A DNA stretch of 53,301 nt from DUOX01 sp050944015 (GCA_050944015.1 JBMNQG010000010.1:1-53301); one strand, 5' to 3'. Numbered from the stretch's first letter, positions 26,356 to 39,391 are shown. Made by a program: numbers and translations. Notes: generated by a model not told the origin, from the letters alone.

Positions 26356-28431
26356 CTACTTGCGGCGGTTGCCGACAAACTCGTCACTAAGGTTCTTGGG
26401 CAGTTCCGTATAGTGACTGGGCTCCATGCTGTAGGTAGCTCTTCCCTGGGTTTTGCTCCGCAGGTCAGTAGCATATCCGAACATGGAGGAAAGGGGTACG
26501 TTTGCTTCAACCTGAGCAGCACCGCTTCTGATTTCCGTTCCGACAATGTGACCTCGGCGGGCATTGAGATCTCCCATAACGTCGCCCACATATTCGTCGG
26601 GCGCCATTACGACGACCTTCATGATGGGCTCAAGCAGCACGGGATCGGCCTTGCTGCACGCCTCCTTAAAGGCCATGCTTCCGCAGATCTTAAACGCCAT
26701 TTCACTGGAGTCGACTTCGTGGAAAGAACCGTCCAGCAGGGTGACTTTCACGTCTACCACCGGGTAGCCGGCAAGCACGCCGGCCTGCATGGCGCCCTGG
26801 ATACCCTGATCAATAGCGGGTATGAATTCCTTGGGTATGGCGCCCCCCGTAATCTTGCTGACGAACTCGTAGCCCTTGCCGGATTCGTTAGGCTTAACAG
26901 TGAGCTTGACATGGGCATACTGGCCTTTACCGCCGCTTTGACGGACATAGCGGGTCTCTACTGTGGCCGGCTTCCGGATGGTTTCCTTATAAGATACCTG
27001 GGGCTTACCGACATTTGCTTCGACTTTAAACTCCCGGAGAAGCCTGTCCACTATGACTTCCAGGTGCAGCTCGCCCATACCGGCAATAATGGTCTGACCC
27101 GTTTCCTCATCGGTATAAGTTTGGAATGTGGGGTCTTCCTCGGCCAGTTTTGCTAGAGCTATGCCCATCTTTTCCTGTCCGGCCTTTGTCTTGGGCTCTA
27201 TAGCAACCCTGATAACAGGCTCCGGGAACTCCATGGACTCCAGAATAATGGGGTTCTTTTCGTCGCACAGGGTGTCGCCGGTAGTAGTGTTCTTAAGGCC
27301 AACCGCGGCGGCAATGTCGCCGGCGTAAACCGCGTCTATATCCTCGCGGTGGTTGGCGTGCATCTGGAGAATACGTCCAAGACGCTCGCGATGGCCCTTG
27401 GTGGAGTTCAGAACCGTAGAACCGGCAGTGGCGCTGCCTGAGTACACACGGAAGAAGGACAGGCGTCCGACATAGGGGTCGGTCATTATTTTGAATGCAA
27501 GGGCGGAGAAAGGCGCGTTGTCATCTGTAGGACGGCTATCCTCTTCGTCTGTTTTAGGGTTGATTCCCGTTATGGCGGGAATATCAGAAGGTGACGGCAG
27601 ATAATCCACAATAGCGTCCAGCAGTTTTTGAATACCTTTGTTCTTGTAGGATGTGCCGCAGACCACGGGAACCATTTCCCCTGCCAGAGTGGCTTTTCGT
27701 ATGGCTGCCCTAAACATCTCTACGGGTACTTCCTGGCCTTCAAGGTACATTTCCATTATCTCATCGTCAAAGTCAGAGATAGCTTCCAGGAGTTTAATGT
27801 GATATTCCTCCGCAAGCTCTCGCATATTTTCCGGGATTTCCTCAATACGCATGTCCTTGCCAAGGTCATCATAGTAGATGTCGGCGTTCATTTCTACCAA
27901 GTCCACTATTCCGGTAAAGTTTGACTCGCTGCCTACGGGCAGCTGAATCGGCACTGCATTGCATTTGAGACGGTCACGCACCATGTCCAGAACGTTATAA
28001 AAGTCAGCCCCCATAATATCCATCTTGTTGACATAGATAATTCTGGGCACATTGTAGCGGTCGGCCTGTCTCCAAACAGTCTCAGACTGAGGCTCGACTC
28101 CGCCTTTTGCGCACATAACCGCAACGCTGCCGTCAAGCACACGCAGGCTCCGCTCCACTTCAACAGTGAAGTCAACGTGTCCGGGTGTATCGATAATGTT
28201 TATGCGATGGCCCTTCCAGAAGCAGGTCGTAGCGGCGGAGGTTATGGTGATGCCCCGCTCCTGCTCCTGCTCCATCCAGTCCATAGTGGCGGTACCCTCG
28301 TGGGTTTCCCCCAGCTTGTAGTTGACGCCAGTATAGAAAAGAATGCGCTCGGTTGTGGTGGTTTTTCCGGCGTCTATGTGGGCCATAATTCCAATATTTC
28401 TTATTTTTTCTAATGGGCTTTGCCTGGGCAT
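26356..28431 (-). CDS. fusA: Elongation factor G
   Basis: Translocase GTPase, 691 aa. The G domain has AHIDAGKTTTTERILFYTG, DTPGHVDFTVEVERSLRVLD and NKMDIMGADF; domains II to V follow, ending with the conserved GRATYSMEPSHYTELP region near the C-terminus. AAGGAG precedes the ATG and rpsG ends 47 bases upstream. It terminates with TAG followed at once by TAA, evidence that TAG is used as a normal stop in this genome. Confidence 0.99.
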   Translation of the reverse strand: MPRQSPLEKIRNIGIMAHIDAGKTTTTERILFYTGVNYKLGETHEGTATMDWMEQEQERGITITSAATTCFWKGHRINIIDTPGHVDFTVEVERSLRVLDGSVAVMCAKGGVEPQSETVWRQADRYNVPRIIYVNKMDIMGADFYNVLDMVRDRLKCNAVPIQLPVGSESNFTGIVDLVEMNADIYYDDLGKDMRIEEIPENMRELAEEYHIKLLEAISDFDDEIMEMYLEGQEVPVEMFRAAIRKATLAGEMVPVVCGTSYKNKGIQKLLDAIVDYLPSPSDIPAITGINPKTDEEDSRPTDDNAPFSALAFKIMTDPYVGRLSFFRVYSGSATAGSTVLNSTKGHRERLGRILQMHANHREDIDAVYAGDIAAAVGLKNTTTGDTLCDEKNPIILESMEFPEPVIRVAIEPKTKAGQEKMGIALAKLAEEDPTFQTYTDEETGQTIIAGMGELHLEVIVDRLLREFKVEANVGKPQVSYKETIRKPATVETRYVRQSGGKGQYAHVKLTVKPNESGKGYEFVSKITGGAIPKEFIPAIDQGIQGAMQAGVLAGYPVVDVKVTLLDGSFHEVDSSEMAFKICGSMAFKEACSKADPVLLEPIMKVVVMAPDEYVGDVMGDLNARRGHIVGTEIRSGAAQVEANVPLSSMFGYATDLRSKTQGRATYSMEPSHYTELPKNLSDEFVGNRRK

Positions 28432-28478
28432 GGTAATACTCCTTCAGTAGAAATCAACCGCTGCTAGGCGGTCGACGC

Positions 28479-28949
28479 CTACCAACGATAGTGGGCAAAG
28501 GCCTTGTTGGACTCTGCCATCTTGTGTGTATCCTCGCGCTTCTTCACGGCTCCGCCAACATTGTTCAGGGCGTCCATGATTTCGCCTGCGAGTCTTTCCT
28601 TCATGGTTTTTTCGTTTCGGTTGCGGGCATAGTTTACCAGCCACCTGAGACCAAGGGTCTGACGCCTGTCGGGCCTGACTTCGATGGGCACCTGATAGGT
28701 GGCACCGCCCACGCGGCGGGCCTTGACCTCCAGGGTGGGCATGATGTTGTTCAGGGCTTCGGTAAAAGCCTCCAAGGGGTCTTTTCCGGTCTTTTCCTTG
28801 ACGATATCGAAAGCGCCGTAGACCACCTTCTGAGCAACACCCTTCTTACCGTCCAACATAATACTGTTGATAAGTTTGGTCACCAACACTGAATTATATA
28901 CAGGATCAGGTAATACTTCTCTTTTGGGTACGTTACCTCTTCTGGGCAC
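28479..28949 (-). CDS. rpsG: Ribosomal protein S7
   Basis: Small-subunit head protein that nucleates assembly of the 3' domain of 16S rRNA. I start it at a GTG giving V/MPRRGNVPKREVLPDP (156 aa, the standard length). An ATG six codons earlier would place the ribosome site AAGGAGG inside the coding region. Typical sequence includes VYNSVLVTKLINSIMLDGKK and RVGGATYQVPIEVRPDRR. It lies between rpsL and fusA in the str operon. Confidence 0.97.
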   Translation of the reverse strand: MPRRGNVPKREVLPDPVYNSVLVTKLINSIMLDGKKGVAQKVVYGAFDIVKEKTGKDPLEAFTEALNNIMPTLEVKARRVGGATYQVPIEVRPDRRQTLGLRWLVNYARNRNEKTMKERLAGEIMDALNNVGGAVKKREDTHKMAESNKAFAHYRW

Positions 28950-28957
28950 TAAACTTC

Positions 28958-28964
28958 CCTCCTT
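28958..28964 (-). promoter_or_regulatory. Ribosome-binding site deciding the rpsG start
   Basis: AAGGAGG lies eight bases before the GTG codon at 28947-28949 and would itself be translated if the upstream ATG were used, so GTG is the likely start. Confidence 0.85.
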
Positions 28965-29097
28965 CATTATAAAATGACTTCATAGGTACTCGAAAACAGT
29001 TTTGTTTCCGTTGCGCCCCGAGGTAATATACACAGTATAACTAAACCTATAATTATAATTATAATGTATATATCAACAACAGGGCATCTGTTGGGAA

Positions 29098-29511
29098 TTA
29101 CTTCTTGCCGCGCTTGGCGCCGTACTTACTGCGGCCTTGCTTGCGGTTTGCAACACCTTGAGTGTCAAGAGTGCCGCGGATGATGTGGTAACGAACACCG
29201 GGCAGGTCCTTAACACGGCCGCCGCGAATCATAACCACGGAGTGCTCCTGCAGATTATGGCCAATGCCCGGGATATAGGCAGTGACTTCATAGCCATTTG
29301 TCAGACGCACACGGGCAATCTTACGAAGCGCCGAGTTAGGTTTCTTGGGAGTAGAAGTACGAACAGCCGTACACACACCTCTCTTCTGAGGGGCGAAGTA
29401 ATCGGTCTCCTTGTTCTTCAGGGTATTAAGACCCTTATGGAGCGCAGGAGACGCGGATTTGTAGGTAACCTTCTCCCTACCCTTTCTTACCAGCTGGTTA
29501 AAGGTTGGCAT
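29098..29511 (-). CDS. rpsL: Ribosomal protein S12
   Basis: Decoding-centre protein of the small subunit, 137 aa from MPTFNQLVRKGREKVTYK, preceded by AAAGGAGG. The conserved loop TSTPKKPNSALRKIARVRLT and VKDLPGVRYHIIRGTLD carry the lysines whose change gives streptomycin resistance elsewhere; here they are the wild-type residues. The C-terminus is basic (RKQGRSKYGAKRGKK). It lies between the L7Ae-like gene and rpsG. Confidence 0.98.
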   Translation of the reverse strand: MPTFNQLVRKGREKVTYKSASPALHKGLNTLKNKETDYFAPQKRGVCTAVRTSTPKKPNSALRKIARVRLTNGYEVTAYIPGIGHNLQEHSVVMIRGGRVKDLPGVRYHIIRGTLDTQGVANRKQGRSKYGAKRGKK

Positions 29512-29604
29512 GAGTTCCCTCCTTTCAGATTTGTATATTTTTAACGGAACAACAATATATTCTTCCGCCAAAAATCACGCTTATACCGGCCTGACTGGAA
29601 CGGA

Positions 29605-29850
29605 TTAATCCCTAAGGAGCACAGCTACCGCGGCGCCGACATCAATGCCGCAGGCACGCCCAAGCTCCCAGGTGCTTGAAACCATTATTACCTCTGTGTC
29701 GTGTTTGGAGCATAGTTCCAGAATAGGCCCGGTGAGAGCGGAATCCGCATTTTCCGCAATAAAGGCGCATTTTGCCATGCCTTCACAAATCGCTTTACTG
29801 GATTGCTTTACTCCTGCAACTCTGTTGCCGGTCTTCAAGCGAGAAAGCAC
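29605..29850 (-). CDS. L7Ae/L30e-family ribosomal protein (YbxF-like)
   Basis: 81 aa when started at the GTG giving V/MLSRLKTGNRVAGVKQSSKAI, because GGAGGTG lies six bases upstream; longer frames run into non-family sequence. It has the family features GVKQSSKAI, CAFIAENAD and the C-terminal ELGRACGIDVGAAVAVLL, which bind kink-turn RNA. It occupies the usual place of ybxF between rpoC and rpsL, and begins the second part of the str region from its own promoter. Confidence 0.9.
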   Translation of the reverse strand: MLSRLKTGNRVAGVKQSSKAICEGMAKCAFIAENADSALTGPILELCSKHDTEVIMVSSTWELGRACGIDVGAAVAVLLRD

Positions 29851-29856
29851 GGGAAA

Positions 29857-29863
29857 CACCTCC
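29857..29863 (-). promoter_or_regulatory. Ribosome-binding site deciding the L7Ae-like start
   Basis: GGAGGTG followed by six bases and GTG. This fixes the GTG at 29848-29850 as the start in preference to upstream codons of the same frame. Confidence 0.8.
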
Positions 29864-29890
29864 GTAGCGAGTATTCTCACACAAAGAAAC

Positions 29891-29919
29891 ATTGTAGCAC
29901 ATTTAGTATGGTTCGTCAA
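29891..29919 (-). promoter_or_regulatory. Sigma-A promoter for L7Ae-rpsL-rpsG-fusA
   Basis: TTGACG (29914-29919) and TACAAT (29891-29896) with a 17-base spacer on the minus strand, immediately upstream of the L7Ae-like gene and after rpoC. It makes the ribosomal and elongation-factor genes independent of rpoBC. Confidence 0.85.
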
Positions 29920-29932
29920 CCATTTTTCATAT

Positions 29933-29956
29933 GCGGCGGGGGAATATCCCCGCCGC
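29933..29956 (-). terminator. GC-rich hairpin after rpoC
   Basis: GCGGCGGGG and CCCCGCCGC form a 9-bp stem just beyond the rpoC stop. The minus-strand run after it (ATATGAAAAATGG) is poor in T, so termination may be partial, or the stem may protect the rpoBC mRNA end. It lies directly upstream of the next promoter. Confidence 0.5.
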
Positions 29957-29965
29957 TTTTGCCGT

Positions 29966-33546
<3,581 letters not shown>

Positions 33547-33547
<1 letters not shown>

Positions 33548-36500
33548 TAAAATTCCTCCTCTTCGTTTTTGAAGGTAATACCTTCGTCAGTAAAAATATC
33601 GTCGTCCTGGATATCAGGGTCATATTCTTCCGCCTGTTCTATTGTAAAGCCCTTGTCTTCAATCTCCTGCTCGTCGGACTGGTAGGTGATATCCTCTCTA
33701 ATTCCCGCACTGAAATCGTCGTCATCTTCGTCCCTTAGTTCGATTTCGGCGCCTTTGCTGTCCAGTACACGGACATCCAGGCAAAGGGACTGAAGCTCCT
33801 TCACAAGGACTTTGAAGGACTCGGGTATGCCGGGCTGAGGAATATTGTGGCCCTTGACAATACTTTCATAGGTGCGGACACGGCCGGTGACGTCGTCGGA
33901 TTTAACCGTCAGTATCTCCTGAAGGGTATAAGCCGCGCCGTAGGCCTCCAAGGCCCAGACCTCCATCTCGCCGAAACGCTGGCCGCCGAACTGGGCCTTG
34001 CCGCCCAGGGGCTGCTGGGTGACCAGGCTGTAGGGGCCCGTGCTCCTGGCGTGGATTTTGTCGTCTACCAGATGGTGAAGCTTGAGGAAGTACATATATC
34101 CCACCGTAACCGGGTTGTCGAAAGGCTCGCCGGTACGGCCGTCGTAGAGTATGCTCTTGCCATCGGAGTTGAGCCCGGCTTTTTCGAGGGCCCAGCTTAT
34201 TTCGTCCTCGTTGGCTCCGTTGAATATTGGCGTGGCCACCTTCCATCCCAAGGCGCGGGCGGCGTAGCCCAGGTGGACTTCCAGTACCTGTCCGATATTC
34301 ATGCGGGAAGGCACGCCCAGCGGGTTAAGCACAATATCCAGGGGGGTGCCGTCCGGCAGGTAGGGCATATCCTCCTGAGGCAGAATCCTGGACACCACGC
34401 CCTTGTTGCCATGCCGGCCCGCCATCTTGTCGCCCACGGAAATCTTGCGCTTCTGGGCAACATACACGCGGACCACCTTGTTCACTCCAGGCGAAAGCTC
34501 GTCGCCGTTTTCCCTGGTGAACACCTTAACGTCAACGACAATACCGCTCTGGCCGTGGGGCACCTTAAGAGACGTGTCCCTTACCTCCCTGGCCTTTTCG
34601 CCGAATATGGCCCGCAGGAGGCGTTCCTCTGCGGTAAGGTCGGTTTCGCCCTTGGGAGTGACCTTTCCTACCAGGATATCGCCGCTTCTGACTTCGGCGC
34701 CTATCATTATGACGCCGTTTTCGTCAAGGTATTTCAGGGCGTCCTCGCCCACGCCGGGAATATCCCGGGTAATCTCCTCAGGGCCAAGCTTTGTATCCCT
34801 TGCGTCGCACTCGTACTCCTCAATGTGGATGGAGGTGAACACGTCGTCCACCACCAGCCGCTCGCTGATGAGCACGGCGTCCTCGTAGTTGTAGCCTTCC
34901 CAGGTCATGAAGCCCACAAGCACGTTTTTGCCCAGGGAAAGCTCTCCCTCGTGGGTGGAGGGGCCGTCGGCAATGACGTCGCCCTTTTTCACCCTGTCGC
35001 CCACGTTTACAATGGGGCGCTGGTTAATGCAGGTTCCCTGGTTGGAGCGGGCATATTTTATGAGCCTATAATTGCAGACCTGGCCGTCGTCATATTTAAT
35101 GGTGACGCTTGTGGCGGTGACGCCCGTCACCGTCCCGCCCTCGGCGGTTACGACGACGCCGGAGTCAAGGGCGCATTTATACTCAAGGCCGGTGGCCACT
35201 AAGGGGGCCTCGGTGGTGAGCAGAGGCACCGCCTGGCGCTGCATGTTGGCGCCCATCAGGGCACGGTTTGCGTCGTCGTTTTCAAGGAAGGGAATCAGGG
35301 CGGTGGCCACGGACACCATCATCTGGGGAGATATGTCCACTAAGTCCACCTGCTCTCTGTCAACCTCAATTATTTCGTCCCTGTGGCGGCAGGTAATACG
35401 CTTATTGAGGAGGGCGCCGTTTTCGTCCAGAGGCTCCGTGGCCTGGGCGATTATATACTGGTCCTCCATATCGGCGGTCATGTACACCACCTCGTCGGTC
35501 ACCCGGCAGGTGCCCTTCTCCACCTTCCGATAGGGAGCCACAAGGAATCCGTATTCGTTGACCCGGGCGTAGCTGGCCAGATAGGAAATAAGTCCTATGT
35601 TGGGACCTTCAGGGGTCTCGATGGGGCACATGCGCCCGTAATGGGTGTAGTGCACGTCGCGTACGTCAAAGTTCGCCCGCTCCCTTGAAAGGCCGCCGGG
35701 GCCAAGGGCGGACATACGACGCTTATGAGTCAGCTCCGCCAGGGGGTTGGTCTGGTCCATGAACTGGGACAGGGGGCTGGACCCGAAAAATTCCTTGATT
35801 GCCGCAGTGACGGGGCGAATGTTTATAAGGCTCTGGGGAGTAACTATATCCAAATCCTGCAGGGTCATGCGCTCCCGTATGACACGCTCCATGCGGGAGA
35901 AACCAATGCGGAACTGGTTCTGCAGCAGCTCGCCAACGCAGCGCAGGCGGCGGTTGCCCAGGTGGTCGATGTCGTCGGGCTCTCCGATATTGTAGGCAAG
36001 CCCGTTAAGATAGTTGACGGAGGCAAAAATGTCGTCCACGATAATGTGTTTGGGAATGAGGTTGTCTATGTTTTCCCGGATAGCCTCTTTGAGCTCCTGA
36101 CCCTGGTAGTTTTCCAGGAGCTGCTTCAATACGATAAAGCGGACCTGCTCCCTGATTCCCAGCTCGGCGGGGTCGAAGTCCACAAATGCAGACATGTCCA
36201 CCATGCCGTTGGAAAACACGCGGACTTCCTTGCCATCAACGTCCAGCACCGCGGAGATGACGCCCCGGCGCTCCAGTTCCTCAGCCTTCTCCCGGCTTAT
36301 CACTTCGCCGGTATCCGCCAGGATTTCGCCGGTCATGGGGTCCACGACGGGCCTTGCCAGCTTCTGGCCGGTAATCCGAAGCCTGAGGGCCAGCTTCTTG
36401 TTGAACTTGTAGCGGCCCACCGCGCTGATGTCGTAGCGGCGGCGGTCAAAGAACAGATTGTCCAGCAGGGCTTCGGCGCTGTCCATGGTTGGGGGGTCCC

Positions 36501-37281
36501 CCGGGCGGAGCTTCCTGTAAATCTCCAGAAGGGACTCCTCCCTGGTGGGGCAGTTGTCCTTTTCCAGCGTGGCAAGTATGCGCTCGTCTTCGCCGAAAAT
36601 CTCCCTCAGCTGCGCGTTGGTAGCAGCGCCGGCAATGGTGTCCGTGCAGGACAGCCACGTGTGGGGCGCGTCGGGCTTATAGGCCCCCAGCGCCTTCAGC
36701 AGGCATGTTATGGGGATTTTTCTGTTTTTATCTATACGGACATAAAAAATATCGTTAAGGTCAGTCTCATATTCCAGCCATGCGCCGTGATAGGGTATAA
36801 CGGTGGCGCTGAATACAGGAGTGGCGGTTTTGTCAATCCTTTTGTCGTAATATATTCCAGGCGAGCGTACAATCTGTGAAACAATGACCCTTTCCGCGCC
36901 ATTTATTATAAAGGTGCCTCCCGAAGTCATCAGCGGGAAATCGCCCATGAAGATTTCCTGCTCCTTAATCTCCTCGGTCTCCTTGTTGCGCAGACGAACA
37001 CTAACTTTCAGCGGGGCGGCATAGGTGGCGTCCCGGGCCTTGCATTCCTCCTCCGAATACTTCGGTTTTTCGTCCATGCTGTAGTCCACAAACGTAAGCT
37101 CAAGGTTACCCGAATAGTCGCTAACCGAATCTACGTCACGGAAAACTTCCCTGAGTCCTGTCTCAAGAAACCACTTGTAAGAGTTCCTCTGGACCTCAAG
37201 AAGGTTCGGCAGATCCTGAATCACCTCGCTTCGAGCAAAACTCTTGCGCAAAGTTCTGCCGTAGTAGACATCCTTGGTCAT
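33547..37281 (-). CDS. rpoB: RNA polymerase beta subunit
   Basis: 1244 aa. The rifampicin region reads SPLSQFMDQTNPLAELTHKR followed by RMSALGPGGLSRERANFDVR, which is wild-type at the usual resistance positions. RHGNKGVVSRILPQEDMPYL and GGKAQFGGQRFGEMEVWALE are present near the C-terminus. An acidic tail of about 70 residues (EDDDDFSAG, EEEEF) follows. It is preceded by AGGAGTGA and by a leader of about 145 bases from a perfect promoter. No rplJ or rplL lies upstream, unlike the usual rplKAJL-rpoBC order. Confidence 0.99.
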
Positions 37282-37351
37282 GTGGCCGTCACTCCTAGTC
37301 TGTAGTTATTTGACACACCCGGATGGGTTGTTGTTAATTGTTAAAACTATG

Positions 37352-37379
37352 TTGATTTTTTCATCGTATCTGATAAAAT
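37352..37379 (+). promoter_or_regulatory. Possible promoter for the glycosyltransferase-like gene
   Basis: TTGATT (37352-37357), 16 bases, TAAAAT (37374-37379) on the plus strand, within the part that forms the rpoB leader on the other strand. It would make a leader of about 165 bases before the plus-strand gene. Moderate match only. Confidence 0.4.
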
Positions 37380-37389
37380 GTTTATAATC

Positions 37390-37417
37390 TAATAATGGGC
37401 AAGTCTGCCCATTATTA
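37390..37417. repeat. Perfect 11-bp inverted repeat at the 5' end of the rpoBC transcript
   Basis: TAATAATGGGC and GCCCATTATTA flank a six-base loop. On the minus strand it begins about ten bases after the expected rpoBC transcription start, so the mRNA would open with this hairpin. It could protect the mRNA end, pause polymerase, or act as an operator; there is no T run making it a clear terminator. Confidence 0.75.
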
Positions 37418-37433
37418 GTCGATATAGCATGCA

Positions 37434-37462
37434 ATTATATCATTCCTCCTTGATTTTGTCAA
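37434..37462 (-). promoter_or_regulatory. Perfect sigma-A promoter for rpoBC
   Basis: TTGACA (37457-37462), 17 bases, TATAAT (37434-37439) on the minus strand, both boxes matching consensus. It shows that rpoBC is an independent unit here. The promoter lies inside what would be the N-terminal extension of the divergent plus-strand gene, one reason to reject that extension. Confidence 0.93.
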
Positions 37463-37551
37463 GGGTGTTTCTGGTTTTTTGTAACTTTGCGGCAGAGAGA
37501 GATCTCTTAGCCGCTTTTTTAGCGTCTTTTTGCCGTTTGGGAGAGAATGCC

Positions 37552-38766
37552 ATGAACATTTGGACAGTGATTATTCTTTGCGCCATAGGCGGGTTTGCCC
37601 TGCTGCTTCTGAAGGCGGAGGGGCTTGCAAGCGACAGGTACATGCTGCTTTTCGCCGCCTCCCTAATCCTTCTCGCCATGGCAGTCAGGATACTATGCAT
37701 GGACCATAAGACCCTGGACTACATAAATTTTCTCTCCCAGTGGGTTGACTACTACAGGAACAACGGCGGCCTGAGGGCCCTGTCCCGCAGCGTGGGGAAT
37801 TACAATCTTCCGTACATGTACTTCCTGGCCCTCTTTTCCTACCTGGACATGCCGGACCTGCACCTCATAAAGCTGCTTTCAATTTTCTTCGACGTAATCC
37901 TTGCCTGGTCGGCCATGAAGCTGGTTGGAGTGTTCACCCGCAGCCCCGGCAAACGACTGTTTACATTCCTGGCGGTGCTTTTTCTTCCCACGGTGATTCT
38001 AAACGGCGCCCTTTGGGGGCAGTGCGACAGCATCTACACCGCCTTCGCGGTAATGAGCCTGTGGCTGGCCCTGGACCGGAAGCCCGGGCTCTCCATGGCG
38101 GCCATAGCCGCCGCCTTTGCCTTTAAGCTGCAGGCGGTGTTCGTAATGCCCATATTTCTGGCCTTCCTCTACACCGGCAGGGTAAAGCTGCGGCATTTTA
38201 TCATCTTCCCCATCACCTATGTCGTCCTCATGCTGCCGGCAGTGGCTTTCGGCCGGCCGCTGGAGGATGCGCTCACCCTTTACTTTCAACAGGCGGGCAC
38301 CGTGGGCAGCGCCCTCAACTACAATTCCCCCTCGGTATTCGCCTATGTACAGAAGGCGGTGGACGTGGAGCTCTACTCAAGGCTGGGCATAGGCGCCGCC
38401 TTCGCCTTCATGAGCCTTGTGCTGTACTGGCTGTATATCCGCAGGGAGCACGTCACGGGCAGGATTCTCCTTGCCTCCGCCCTGCTACTGTCGGTGGGAA
38501 TCCCTTTCCTGCTCCCCCACATGCACGACAGGTACTTCTTTATGGCGGACATACTGACCCTTGTGTTTGCCGTTACTGCCCCCAGATATTTCCCGCTGCC
38601 GCTGCTGGCCAGCTTTGCGTCCCTTCTGGGCTATCACGCGTATCTAAAAATGAGATTCCTCATGCCCATGAGCTATGGGGCCACCGCCCTGATTCTTGTT
38701 ATTGCCCTGGTTATCCTTCACATATTCTCCGCCCTTGGCCACCGCAGAAGATATAAAACCCACTAG
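37552..38766 (+). CDS. Multipass GT-C glycosyltransferase-like membrane protein (Gpi18-related)
   Basis: 404 aa, starting at MNIWTVIILCAIGGFALLLL with GGGAGAG six bases before the ATG. About ten to twelve hydrophobic segments are visible. LNGALWGQCDSIYTAF and LLPHMHDRYFFMADIL are hallmarks of the COG5542-type proteins related to the mannosyltransferase Gpi18/PIG-M, which use polyprenyl-linked sugars. The likely role is addition of a sugar to an envelope glycan or lipid, but acceptor and sugar are unknown. It is a single plus-strand gene divergent from rpoB and followed by a tRNA gene. Confidence 0.85.
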   Translation: MNIWTVIILCAIGGFALLLLKAEGLASDRYMLLFAASLILLAMAVRILCMDHKTLDYINFLSQWVDYYRNNGGLRALSRSVGNYNLPYMYFLALFSYLDMPDLHLIKLLSIFFDVILAWSAMKLVGVFTRSPGKRLFTFLAVLFLPTVILNGALWGQCDSIYTAFAVMSLWLALDRKPGLSMAAIAAAFAFKLQAVFVMPIFLAFLYTGRVKLRHFIIFPITYVVLMLPAVAFGRPLEDALTLYFQQAGTVGSALNYNSPSVFAYVQKAVDVELYSRLGIGAAFAFMSLVLYWLYIRREHVTGRILLASALLLSVGIPFLLPHMHDRYFFMADILTLVFAVTAPRYFPLPLLASFASLLGYHAYLKMRFLMPMSYGATALILVIALVILHIFSALGHRRRYKTH

Positions 38767-38777
38767 TAATTTTCATA

Positions 38778-38805
38778 TTGACATTCTTTCTATTTTTGAT
38801 ATAAT
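38778..38805 (+). promoter_or_regulatory. Consensus promoter of the tRNA-Leu gene
   Basis: TTGACA (38778-38783), 16 bases, TATAAT (38800-38805). The tRNA begins 26 bases after the -10 box. The gene is thus independent of the glycosyltransferase-like gene ending just upstream. Confidence 0.88.
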
Positions 38806-38831
38806 ACCATTTGCGCCGCTGATAGCAGTGT

Positions 38832-38916
38832 GCGAGAGTGCTGGAATCGGTAGACAGGCACGTTTGAGGTGCGTGTGCCAAATGGCGTGGGAGTTCAAAT
38901 CTCCTCTCTCGCACCA
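38832..38916 (+). tRNA. tRNA-Leu, anticodon GAG
   Basis: 85 bases with encoded CCA. Acceptor arms GCGAGAG and CTCTCGC pair fully. The anticodon arm CACGT-TTGAGGT-GCGTG gives anticodon GAG, which reads CTC and CTT leucine codons. A long class II variable arm (GCC-AAAT-GGC) and a T arm GGGAG-TTCAAAT-CTCCT follow. It has its own promoter and terminator. Confidence 0.96.
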
Positions 38917-38920
38917 GAAT

Positions 38921-38960
38921 AAAAGCCAAGGGTATCGTTCCCTTGGCTTTTATTTTTTTA
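38921..38960 (+). terminator. Terminator of the tRNA-Leu gene
   Basis: AAAAGCCAAGGG and CCCTTGGCTTTT enclose a short loop and are followed by a run of T, directly after the CCA end. Confidence 0.93.
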
Positions 38961-38982
38961 CTCTATCCGTATGTTTAACCAA

Positions 38983-39019
38983 AACCCGCCAAAATCATGG
39001 GATATGGCGGGTTCTTGCT
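38983..39019 (+). terminator. Second hairpin after the tRNA-Leu gene
   Basis: AACCCGCCA and TGGCGGGTT form a 9-bp stem, followed by CTTGCTTTT. It may be a back-up terminator. Between it and the next gene (to 39123) I see nothing further. Confidence 0.55.
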
Positions 39020-39123
39020 TTTCACATATCATGCAAAGACATGTGAAGTATTTAAAAAATTTTTTCCATTTATCTCACAAAACACCAGGCTGAGTCGTGT
39101 TTAAGGTGAAGGGGGGCGCCATA

Positions 39124-39375
39124 ATGCAAGCTTCTTCGGTACCGAAGGCGGAAGAGGATAGCCCCGTGGGGCTGACCATGGCGGATGGCACCTATTATGA
39201 CCTTGAAATTGGCGAGGGCGGATGCGGCAGCTTTGTAACCGACAAAGAGGGAAACGAGTATTGGCGCTCAATTGTCGACGTGCAGGGACAGTTAATCGAA
39301 GCCGGCACGCCCGCATCCCTGACCTTTAAGCTCGGCGAGGAGCTTGTGGAAATGCCCATATGCCAGGAATACTGA
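39124..39375 (+). CDS. Small unknown protein
   Basis: 83 aa from the ATG that follows GGGGGG by seven bases (a GTG nine codons earlier would take that site into the coding region). The protein is acidic, without membrane segment or signal peptide: MADGTYYDLEIGEGGCGSFV, TDKEGNEYWRSIVDVQG, then a beta-rich C-terminus ending MPICQEY. I do not recognise it. It stands alone between tRNA-Leu and a convergent ABC permease gene and is followed by a strong terminator, which supports that it is a real gene. Confidence 0.65.
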   Translation: MQASSVPKAEEDSPVGLTMADGTYYDLEIGEGGCGSFVTDKEGNEYWRSIVDVQGQLIEAGTPASLTFKLGEELVEMPICQEY

Positions 39376-39391
39376 TTGATCAAAGCAAAAC

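Noticed and set aside
28950..29097. Promoter or terminator between rpsL and rpsG
   Set aside because: CAACAG/CTGTTG and a TATAAT-rich stretch are present, but the -35 is poor and no T run follows the stem; left uncalled.
37429..37551. N-terminal extension of the glycosyltransferase-like gene
   Set aside because: It would run through the perfect rpoBC promoter and lacks a ribosome site; the ATG at 37552 has GGGAGAG before it and starts a hydrophobic segment.
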